From contig JAEZUI010000061.1 in NCBI GenBank assembly GCA_023421115.1, forward strand, positions 48,045 to 112,044: a stretch of DNA of 64,000 bases, in the 5' to 3' direction. Source of the stretch: Bacillota bacterium. Its GTDB lineage: Bacteria > Bacillota > Clostridia > Acetivibrionales > Acetivibrionaceae. This document shows, piece by piece, positions 41,445 to 48,495 of this stretch. The translations under genes and the position numbers were made by a program. The first letter of the stretch is position 1, and every line of letters begins with the position of its first letter. The notes under the pieces are model-generated. The model saw only the letters and a program-made list of their open reading frames with translations, was not told the origin of the DNA and ran no database searches.

Positions 41445-42917
41445 TTATGTTCCACAAAAGGTACGATAAGCACAGGTTGACGGAGCAGGTAACATAGTAT
41501 ATTCCTCCTGTTCAGGACTATAATCATAAGGCTTCGATAAAACATTTAACAGCCTCTCCATAACTCTGTAATCCCCCTGATTAACCGCTGCATCTAGTGC
41601 CTCTTCCACACGGTGATTACGGGGTATTATCGCAGGATTGCTATATCTCATTAATTCTGTCCATTTGTCTTTTGGTTCCTCCTGCCTGCCTAATCTTTGC
41701 TTCCACAGCTCATACCAGTGTTCAAATTCCGCGGTTCCGGACAAAACTGTCTCCTCTGGTCTTTCTAAGGTTAACAAACGGAAAGTATTAGTATAGTCCG
41801 CATTGTATTTATACATCATACTGAGAAGTTCTTCAATAAGAGATTCATCTTGTGGCTCAACGTTAAATATGCCCAGTTTTGACCTCATTCCTTCCAACCA
41901 ACTCCGGTGATAAATTCCATTAAAATCTGAAATTGAATCTTCGGCCAGTTTGATAGCCTGTTCCTGATTGTCATGCATCAGCGGTAAAAGCGATTCGGCA
42001 AGCCGTGTCAGATTCCACTGTGCAATAGATGGTTGATTACCATAAGCGTATCTACCATGGATATCAATAGAACTAAATACAGTCGCCGGGTCATAAGTAT
42101 CCATAAATGCACAAGGACCATAGTCAATTGTCTCTCCGCTAATAGTCATGTTATCGGTATTCATTACCCCATGAATAAAGCCAACCAGTTGCCATTTGGC
42201 AATCAGCTCAGCTTGGCGCTTGATTATTTCCTGAAGAAATGAAAGATATTTATTTTGACTAGATTTTGCATTTGGAAAATGACGATTTATTGCATAGTCC
42301 GCTATGGACTTGAGTTCCTCAAAGCTGCCCCACCTTGCAGCATATTGAAAAGTTCCTACTCTGATATGACTGGCAGCTACACGAGTCAAAATCGCACCGG
42401 GCAGATCAGTTTCCCGGATAACTGTCTCACCGGTGGTCACCACCGCAAGACTTCGGGTAGTAGGGATACCAAGGACATACATTGCTTCACTTATTATATA
42501 TTCACGCAGCATGGGACCTAGCACTGCGCGTCCGTCGCCTCCCCTGGAGTATGGTGTTCTGCCGGAACCCTTCAGTTGAATATCAAACCGTTCACCTGAT
42601 GGAGCAATTTGCTCTCCAATCAGGTGAGCACGTCCGTCCCCTAACATGGTAAAGTGTCCAAACTGATGGCCTGCATACGCTTGTGCAAGAGGTAATGCAC
42701 CTTCGGGACTTCGACTACCTGAAAACACAGATATTCCCTCGTTGCTTTGAAGCTCCTGGACGCTTAATCCTAAGTACTGTGCTAATGAGTGATTGACTAT
42801 AACCAACTCTGGCGAGCGTACAGGTGCTGGATTGAGTATAGTAAAAAATCTCTCCGGCAAATTGGCATAGCTATTGTCAAAGTTCCAGCCTGCTTTTGAT
42901 TTTGTACCTTCTGTCAT
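41445..42917 (-). CDS. selO: SelO/YdiU-family protein adenylyltransferase
   Basis: 490 residues from the ATG behind AAGGAG. The pseudokinase-fold signatures are all present: WNFDNSYANLPERFFT, YAGHQFGHFTMLGDGRAHLIGEQI, DIQLKGSGRTPYSRGGDGRAVLGPMLREYIISEAM, GVMNTDNMTISGETIDYGPCAFMD and YRTFCGT at the C-terminus. SelO transfers AMP to proteins and in bacteria links to redox stress. The C-terminal CGT is the Cys form of the selenocysteine site. It is a single gene with no obvious partners. Confidence 0.95.
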   Translation of the reverse strand: MTEGTKSKAGWNFDNSYANLPERFFTILNPAPVRSPELVIVNHSLAQYLGLSVQELQSNEGISVFSGSRSPEGALPLAQAYAGHQFGHFTMLGDGRAHLIGEQIAPSGERFDIQLKGSGRTPYSRGGDGRAVLGPMLREYIISEAMYVLGIPTTRSLAVVTTGETVIRETDLPGAILTRVAASHIRVGTFQYAARWGSFEELKSIADYAINRHFPNAKSSQNKYLSFLQEIIKRQAELIAKWQLVGFIHGVMNTDNMTISGETIDYGPCAFMDTYDPATVFSSIDIHGRYAYGNQPSIAQWNLTRLAESLLPLMHDNQEQAIKLAEDSISDFNGIYHRSWLEGMRSKLGIFNVEPQDESLIEELLSMMYKYNADYTNTFRLLTLERPEETVLSGTAEFEHWYELWKQRLGRQEEPKDKWTELMRYSNPAIIPRNHRVEEALDAAVNQGDYRVMERLLNVLSKPYDYSPEQEEYTMLPAPSTCAYRTFCGT

Positions 42918-43113
42918 GGTATTTGCTCCTTCTTCCATCTATTAATGTAGGCGTTTTATATTTTTTCTTTATCAAACCGTCATACCCTCGCACGAGCTTA
43001 TAAACTACTCTATTATTTGTATATAACATATTATACCCTTACGATTATTTGTTAATCATAATTGATTGTTATGTTAACTAACCAACTCTTTTAAACATCA
43101 GAACCCTGTATTT

Positions 43114-44079
43114 TTAATCAAAGACTAAATTTTCGACAATCCGATCATCAATTTTTCTTGTCACCGAATATGTATAGGGTATAAAATACTTTAACCAGAA
43201 GCCTCTTGAAGTCGGATTGAAGCTTTCAAAATCAACACCGCAATGAGTATAACCTTCCGTTTTTAATATCTCCATAAGAAATGCCAACAGCTTTTGAAAA
43301 ACACCTGAACCCCTATGTTCCGGAATCAAATATGCACCACAAATATTCATCATTTCGGCATATTCACAGACAAAATTTTCTCCTGAACTCATTATTTCAA
43401 TATAAGCAACAATCTCATTGTTAATTTCAGCCACAAAAAATCTTGATTTTCTATCTTCAGAGTCTTCTCTAAGCTGCTTATAGTCTACCTGAAAGAACAG
43501 AGGTATGTACATTGGTGTGTTTCTTAGGTGCTTTATCAACTGATTTTTCAATGGTACAACAGCATCCAATTCATTTGCCGACAGCTCAAACATCTTCATA
43601 TTTGCATTCAAATTGACTTCAATTTGCTTGACTTCTCTTATCGCATCAATACACCTTAATCCAAACCCATTAAAGTAAAAGCTTTCAACTGCTTCACTGT
43701 GAGTGTAAAGTGAAATTGCATGGCTTAATATGCCTTGCTTTATCCATTTTTCCGAAACTTTCTGATACAAACGTGAATATATTTTTGATCTGTTCTCTTT
43801 AATGGTTCCATGTCCATGGAGTGGTGAAAAAACTCCCGGTGTTTTTCCGAAATGATTCTGCATCGGTTGATAACAGGTTAAATAACCAACCATATTGCCA
43901 TTTTCCAATGCAACAACACCAAGGTCCGAATCTGTCAGTTCACTGATTATTTTGCACAAGCCATTATGAAAATCAAACTCTGGCAATATCGGAACAAAAG
44001 CTCTCTGCTCCATATACTCGGATAAAGCAATTTTTGCAGCACCTTCAACATGATTGTGATTCATAGTTTCGAAAATCAT
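43114..44079 (-). CDS. GNAT-family acetyltransferase (double-domain type)
   Basis: 321 residues. The C-terminal GNAT domain (about 190-310) has YIEIMSSGENFVCEYAEMMNICGAYLIPEHRGSGVFQKLLAFLMEILKTEGY, the acetyl-CoA R/Q-x-x-G-x-G/A loop being PEHRGSGVF. The N-terminal half (MNHNHVEGAAKIALSEYM...GYLTCYQPM) looks like a second, degenerate GNAT fold. It is second in a two-gene unit, 32 bases after another GNAT gene. Substrate unknown; small-molecule or antibiotic acetylation is possible. Confidence 0.8.
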   Translation of the reverse strand: MIFETMNHNHVEGAAKIALSEYMEQRAFVPILPEFDFHNGLCKIISELTDSDLGVVALENGNMVGYLTCYQPMQNHFGKTPGVFSPLHGHGTIKENRSKIYSRLYQKVSEKWIKQGILSHAISLYTHSEAVESFYFNGFGLRCIDAIREVKQIEVNLNANMKMFELSANELDAVVPLKNQLIKHLRNTPMYIPLFFQVDYKQLREDSEDRKSRFFVAEINNEIVAYIEIMSSGENFVCEYAEMMNICGAYLIPEHRGSGVFQKLLAFLMEILKTEGYTHCGVDFESFNPTSRGFWLKYFIPYTYSVTRKIDDRIVENLVFD

Positions 44080-44111
44080 TATTAATTCCTCCTCAAATAA
44101 ATTCTTACATG

Positions 44112-44963
44112 CTATTCAACATCTCTACCAGGATATTCCTCAGTCTTTTCACCTGTCATTTTAAATCCGCTCTTTTCATAAAACCTTATAGCTCTCTTGT
44201 TCCTCTCCCAAACAGTCAACTCTACTCTCCTATACCCACATTCAAAAAGATACGCAAATATATACTTCATTAATACGTCAGCAGCACCGGTTCCATGAAA
44301 CTCAGGCAATATGTAAAAATATTCAATATTCCCTGCTTTGTCTTTTTCAAAAACCATGCTTTCACCAACAATTCTTTCATCCATGTACATTGTAAAAAAC
44401 GCCCAGTTATTTAGAGCTTTAAAGTGGTTTAGCTTGCTTTTATCAATTCCAGTAGGGAAAATACTATTATGCCTTATATAAAAGGTTTCTTGGTCCTCGT
44501 CAGTATTTAACAGGTTTTTCTTTATGGTATATTGAAGTGGAACTTCCCCTATACAACTGCTGTTAATAAGAGCTTCCATCACAAAAACAGAATCATCAGA
44601 TACAAAACCCTGGCTGGTTAAAAAATCAAGCATATCTTTTCTTTCCACAGAAGCCCCAGAATATATCCTTGTGTTTTGGCCTTTCCAAAGCTTTTCCTTT
44701 AGAACATAGGCCCTCTCTAGTGCACTTTTGAATAAAAGTTCTCTTACTTTTTTTATATCAAAAGCATTTGTTTCCGGAACATCAATACCTATTAAAATAT
44801 TTCTAGGCTTGGCATAACAGGTATGATAGTTTTCATATGTCCATACATATGAGTGAGCTAAATATTCATTGTTACTTCCAAGTGCCAAAAAAATGTTTTC
44901 TTTTTCATTGCCATGCATATCTTCATTTGGGTTAACTATCTTTACAGTCTTATTATCAATCAT
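44112..44963 (-). CDS. GNAT-family acetyltransferase
   Basis: 283 residues with an N-terminal half (residues 20-140) of uncertain fold and a C-terminal GNAT domain: MYMDERIVGESMVFEKDKAGNIEYFYILPEFHGTGAADVLMKYIFAYLFECGYRRVELTVWERNKRAIRFYEKSGFKMTGE. The acetyl-CoA loop is FHGTGAA. A GGAGG lies 8-9 bases before the ATG. It is the first large gene after a leader-peptide/terminator region (45163-45468) and a 27-codon ORF, and it is followed by the second GNAT gene. Confidence 0.8.
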   Translation of the reverse strand: MIDNKTVKIVNPNEDMHGNEKENIFLALGSNNEYLAHSYVWTYENYHTCYAKPRNILIGIDVPETNAFDIKKVRELLFKSALERAYVLKEKLWKGQNTRIYSGASVERKDMLDFLTSQGFVSDDSVFVMEALINSSCIGEVPLQYTIKKNLLNTDEDQETFYIRHNSIFPTGIDKSKLNHFKALNNWAFFTMYMDERIVGESMVFEKDKAGNIEYFYILPEFHGTGAADVLMKYIFAYLFECGYRRVELTVWERNKRAIRFYEKSGFKMTGEKTEEYPGRDVE

Positions 44964-45000
44964 TTCCTCATTCCTCCAATTTCTCTTTTTAGTGTTCTTT

Positions 45001-45084
45001 CTAAATACAGTTACTTCTTCTTTTTCCTTGCTTCTTCTGCGTAAATTTATAAATATTCATTCCACCTAATTCTTCTAAACGCAT
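45001..45084 (-). CDS. Possible 27-residue small protein before the GNAT genes
   Basis: ATG at 45084 lies 9 bases after GGGAGG and opens 27 codons: MRLEELGGMNIYKFTQKKQG, then a basic end. The stop TAG is about 38 bases before the GNAT start. The strong ribosome site argues for translation. It is too short to classify and could be a second leader peptide or a small basic protein. Confidence 0.45.
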   Translation of the reverse strand: MRLEELGGMNIYKFTQKKQGKRRSNCI

Positions 45085-45162
45085 TAATTTTGGCCTCCCT
45101 TTTTTTAATTTCAAAGTAATTTTTAACATAATTAATATCTGTCATTAACCAAAAATGCATAT

Positions 45163-45198
45163 AAAAAATCCGCAGACAACGACCAACTGCGAATTTTT
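45163..45198 (-). terminator. Second intrinsic terminator in the GNAT leader
   Basis: On the minus strand TTCGCAG pairs with CTGCGGA across a 10-base loop and is followed by TTTTTT. It lies 16 bases beyond the first leader terminator. Confidence 0.65.
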
Positions 45199-45213
45199 AA
45201 CTATTATAGGCAA

Positions 45214-45238
45214 TAAAAAAACACGCTACCATTGCGTG
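45214..45238 (-). terminator. Leader (attenuator) terminator
   Basis: On the minus strand CACGC-AATGGTA-GCGTG is followed by seven T. It lies about 110 bases downstream of the short leader ORF and about 250 bases before the first GNAT gene, so it would end transcription before the genes unless an alternative fold forms. Confidence 0.7.
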
Positions 45239-45346
45239 CCAACAAATTGCCAAATACGCTATTTAAGGTTGCTCGAAAGAAGATGCAAAGGCAACACAAA
45301 CCAAAACCCTTAATAAGGCTTCCCCGTTACCTATGCCAATATTTAA

Positions 45347-45382
45347 TTAGTTGCAAACCACCTCAACGTTTTTTACTGACAT
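45347..45382 (-). CDS. Leader peptide MSVKNVEVVCN
   Basis: An 11-codon ORF with a near-perfect AAAGGAG 8 bases before ATG, about 50 bases after the predicted transcription start and upstream of a hairpin-rich stretch ending in an intrinsic terminator. This is the layout of ribosome-mediated attenuation at resistance genes, where a stalled ribosome opens the terminator. The stall signal cannot be read from sequence alone. Confidence 0.6.
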   Translation of the reverse strand: MSVKNVEVVCN

Positions 45383-45439
45383 TTTAACAACTCCTTTCGT
45401 ATAGTAATTTGATATACTTTATAGCATTTCAACAATATA

Positions 45440-45468
45440 ATTTTACATGCAATTCCAGACTTTGTCAA
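45440..45468 (-). promoter_or_regulatory. SigA promoter of the leader-peptide transcript
   Basis: On the minus strand TTGACA (45463-45468) and TAAAAT (45440-45445) are separated by exactly 17 bases. It overlaps the last codons of the O-antigen-ligase-like gene and drives a leader RNA toward the two GNAT genes. Confidence 0.75.
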
Positions 45469-47027
45469 TGTGTAATCTTTATGTTAGCGTAGCCGGGAGT
45501 TTGACTTTCTGGTTCACTATTCAAACCTACTGCCGCAGTCAAAATACCTACTACTGCCCAATACAGCAGCATAACTCTATGTTCATGCCAAATATACTCA
45601 CCCATACCTGTTATCAACACACCGGACAAGGAAGAAATGCATGCAATAATTACATACTTAATTGTTTTGTCCGATTCATAGCGTATTTTGCTTATTCCAA
45701 TTTTAACAAGATGAATCATCCAGCCAAGGAATGAAAGAACGCCGACAATTCCACTTTCCAGCCATATATGCAAGAAAATGTTATGACTATGTGGAGGAAT
45801 CCAACCTTCTGTATAAATAGGATATTTAGCAACTACGTTTATAAAAACAAATGTACCCAGCCCAATTCCGGTAAACCAATAGTCCTTAATAATCGGTAAA
45901 ACCGTCTTAAATATTGTAAACCTGTATCCAATTGAAGTGTCACCGGATACTATAGTTTGAATCCTATTAACTACAGTTGAAGGAAGAAATGGTATACTAA
46001 ACAGACCTAATGCTGCCATAGGAACCAACATCTTTTTATTAGCAAAAAATACAAAAATAAAAATTGCAGCTACAAGGCCTATCCAAGATGTTCTTGAATA
46101 CGTCAACATAATAGCTACAAAAGAAGGAATCACCATTGCCATAAACAATACCTTTTTTACTGTCTTTTTTGAGTATATTATTGCAGCTAAGTAAAAAGGA
46201 AAAAATATAAGCAGTGATTCGGCATAATCATTAGTATTTTTTATGGTTGCATAAGCTCTACCCGGCATATCCAAATTAGCAGTGGTATCTGTCAATGACG
46301 GGTTAGCAGGCACCCCTATAATGGACATAAATATACCTAATAACGCTGTAATAGTAATGCCAGCTAATATTGCCTTTATTGCGTTCCGCAATTGTGCTGT
46401 AGTTCTTATTGAACTTACAAGTAGCGTTACAAGCATGAAACAGTTTGTATAGAACACCAAAAATTTAAAACTTTCTCCCGGTGATATCGAAAAAAGCTGT
46501 GCTACAATAACCGCCAACACAAAAACTACTGTATAAAAACTTACAACACCGACCTTTATTCCTTCTTCACCTGTCACTGAAGGCTTAATATATAACAAAA
46601 ACATCAGTAAAACAAGCATACCAGACGCATAAAGATTGTTCCACCTAAAAGGAGCAACAAGTGAAATAAAAAGTACGCTTGCAGTCAAAATATGTAGCTT
46701 GTTTATAGCTACAACCATGACTTTGTACACAATACTACCGCAAAAGACTTTCTCACATTTTTTATAAAGTAGCTTAATTATGTTTTCCGGCAGCAGAAGA
46801 ATATACCGTACGATTCTGTATACGAGGCTACTTTCCCATGCCTGTGAGATGGGGCTCTTTCTTGTAAAAATATGTATGATCATACTTGAACGAAAATATA
46901 TTCTAAACCGCTTAACTAAATTTTCTATAATATTTACAAAAAAACTATTTTTCAAATTATCTTTTATCGCACGGTAAATATTTAATATCATTCTCAGAAT
47001 AAAGCTTTCTGAAATCATTAAATGCAA
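45465..47027 (-). CDS. O-antigen ligase / Wzy-type polysaccharide protein
   Basis: 520 residues with about 12 membrane helices after a basic N-terminal region of about 100 residues. The Wzy_C signature is present: LTYSRTSWIGLVAAIFIFVF and PPHSHNIFLHIWLESGIVGV with the external His pair. Such proteins ligate or polymerise surface glycans. The start is a TTG about 11 bases after GGGGG. It is third in an operon after two DUF4330 genes, which suggests a joint role in surface-polysaccharide assembly. Confidence 0.85.
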   Translation of the reverse strand: MHLMISESFILRMILNIYRAIKDNLKNSFFVNIIENLVKRFRIYFRSSMIIHIFTRKSPISQAWESSLVYRIVRYILLLPENIIKLLYKKCEKVFCGSIVYKVMVVAINKLHILTASVLFISLVAPFRWNNLYASGMLVLLMFLLYIKPSVTGEEGIKVGVVSFYTVVFVLAVIVAQLFSISPGESFKFLVFYTNCFMLVTLLVSSIRTTAQLRNAIKAILAGITITALLGIFMSIIGVPANPSLTDTTANLDMPGRAYATIKNTNDYAESLLIFFPFYLAAIIYSKKTVKKVLFMAMVIPSFVAIMLTYSRTSWIGLVAAIFIFVFFANKKMLVPMAALGLFSIPFLPSTVVNRIQTIVSGDTSIGYRFTIFKTVLPIIKDYWFTGIGLGTFVFINVVAKYPIYTEGWIPPHSHNIFLHIWLESGIVGVLSFLGWMIHLVKIGISKIRYESDKTIKYVIIACISSLSGVLITGMGEYIWHEHRVMLLYWAVVGILTAAVGLNSEPESQTPGYANIKITH

Positions 47028-47042
47028 ATTTACATCTACCCC

Positions 47043-47531
47043 CTACATTTTTCCTATTTTAATTATTTTTGCGGTAAAAGCCGGTAACCGCCCTACTATT
47101 AAATTCTCTAAATTATTATTCAAATAGTACTCTGTATTATTAAAGAAAACTCCTGTATCAGATATATTACCTATTCCTTCAACAGTTATAGTCACAGCAT
47201 TATAATAAGGTTTTGATGACACAGTGGACATTCCTTCTGAATTAAACCCATAGTCTATAGAGTCCTCTAATTTCACATCACATACCGTTCCAAAGACCGC
47301 GTTAGTATTTCTGTCTTTGACAACATCTCCATTCTCTATGGGATAAGAGTCACTAAGACTTTCAACATAGAATGTAGTACGAATATTGTCCGATGATTTT
47401 AGTGGAGAATTAGGATTGTCACTGTTAAATTTATAAATTAATCCCACAAGAATAAAGAGAACAATAATCACCATAGCAATATCTGCAATATTAAATCTTC
47501 CAAACAACTTGCCCTTACCGTTAAAAATCAT
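47043..47531 (-). CDS. DUF4330-family membrane-anchored protein, second copy
   Basis: 162 residues. The N-terminal FNGKGKLFGRFNIADIAMVIIVLFILVGLIY has the KxxGKxNxxD motif and a single membrane helix. The extracellular part TFYVESLSDSYPIENGDVVKDRNTNAVFGTVCDVKL and the C-terminal YNAVTITVEGIGNISDTGVFFNNTEYYLN...VGRLPAFTAKII match the DUF4330 fold. It is paralogous to the gene upstream. It lies between that copy and the Wzy-like gene, whose ribosome site overlaps its stop. Confidence 0.8.
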   Translation of the reverse strand: MIFNGKGKLFGRFNIADIAMVIIVLFILVGLIYKFNSDNPNSPLKSSDNIRTTFYVESLSDSYPIENGDVVKDRNTNAVFGTVCDVKLEDSIDYGFNSEGMSTVSSKPYYNAVTITVEGIGNISDTGVFFNNTEYYLNNNLENLIVGRLPAFTAKIIKIGKM

Positions 47532-47556
47532 TTTAACCCCCCTGTAAATACCTTTT

Positions 47557-48042
47557 CTATTTTTTGATGTCGAGTACTATCGAGTAAAAAGTTGTATTAC
47601 CAACAACCAACGCAATTTTTTGTCCCTTAAATAGGTCTACTCCATTAAGCAATGCCTGATTATCAGAATACCTACCTAACCCTTCAACAACAAAAACAGC
47701 CGATTTATAATTTTGCTTTGCAGATGCAATCCATTCTCCTGAAGAATTGGTACCATAAACAATTCTATCACCAACAGAAAAGTCGACAACCTTCCCAAAA
47801 TAATCTTCTTGACGCTGGACCTTTACACTTAGTCCATTTTGAATTGAATTTGAAAAAATATCGGGAACCTCATCTACTTTGAAGGTCACCTTAATGTTTT
47901 CACTTTCTGTCGGCATGTTATTTTTGACATTGGTATTTGTCAAAAACCATATGACCGGAAATAATGCCAAAATTACAGTTACAATAATTATGTCTACAAT
48001 ACTAATCTTTCCAAACAACTTTCCTCTTCTATCAATCAACAA
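47557..48042 (-). CDS. DUF4330-family membrane-anchored protein, first copy
   Basis: 161 residues from a TTG 8 bases after GAGGAG (an in-frame GTG at 48051 is too close). The layout is the same as the next gene: RRGKLFGKISIVDIIIVTVILALFPVIWFL, then an outside beta domain with VTFKVDEVPDIFSNSIQNGL and FVVEGLGRYSDNQALLNGVDLFKGQKIALVVG. DUF4330 proteins are found next to polysaccharide genes. It is the first gene of the operon, directly after the truncated glycosylase fragment. Confidence 0.8.
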   Translation of the reverse strand: MLIDRRGKLFGKISIVDIIIVTVILALFPVIWFLTNTNVKNNMPTESENIKVTFKVDEVPDIFSNSIQNGLSVKVQRQEDYFGKVVDFSVGDRIVYGTNSSGEWIASAKQNYKSAVFVVEGLGRYSDNQALLNGVDLFKGQKIALVVGNTTFYSIVLDIKK

Positions 48043-48083
48043 GTTGTACACTCCTCAATTAAGATATTTATACAATTTAGTAT

Positions 48084-48293
48084 TTATTTTATATAAAGAT
48101 TATATATTTGAAATGTATAATTATCAATATTATCGCTCATTTTTTGTTGCAACAGGGAAAATATTATTTTCCAAAAAGCATTTCTCTCATTTCCATAGTA
48201 TTCATGCTTTTCAAGTGATTGAATCCCCGGCATTGTGCCTAAAATCAATATTTTACAGTTTTTATTTGCAATGGGCTCAAATGAGTTAATCAT
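48084..48293 (-). pseudogene. N-terminal fragment of a hypoxanthine/uracil-DNA glycosylase
   Basis: From the ATG behind GGAGG: INSFEPIANKNCKILILGTMPGIQSLEKHEYYGNERNAFWKII. This matches the start of DNA-deoxyinosine glycosylases (Mug/TDG superfamily; GxMPG..S and YYxxxxNAFW). It stops after 69 residues, whereas the family has about 160, so the remaining active-site half is missing. The DUF4330 operon begins 42 bases further on. Confidence 0.75.
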
Positions 48294-48495
48294 ATTAACC
48301 TCCAAAATTCCTACGAGTTTAGTCTAGGACTATTTTATAATATTTTTAAAAGTTTTTTCAAATCACCTTATATATTACAACATTATTATTGGCGGTTTTA
48401 ATGGATTATATGTCTCAAAAGACTTAATAAACTGGACGCATATTAAAGAATCTGAGAATTGTGCAATCCGAACAATAGTATTTGACCGCAAAAAG

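Noticed and set aside
45240..45350. A c-di-GMP or cobalamin riboswitch in the GNAT leader
   Set aside because: GGTAACGGGG recalled a riboswitch core, but the other conserved elements are missing, while a leader ORF with a strong ribosome site is present.
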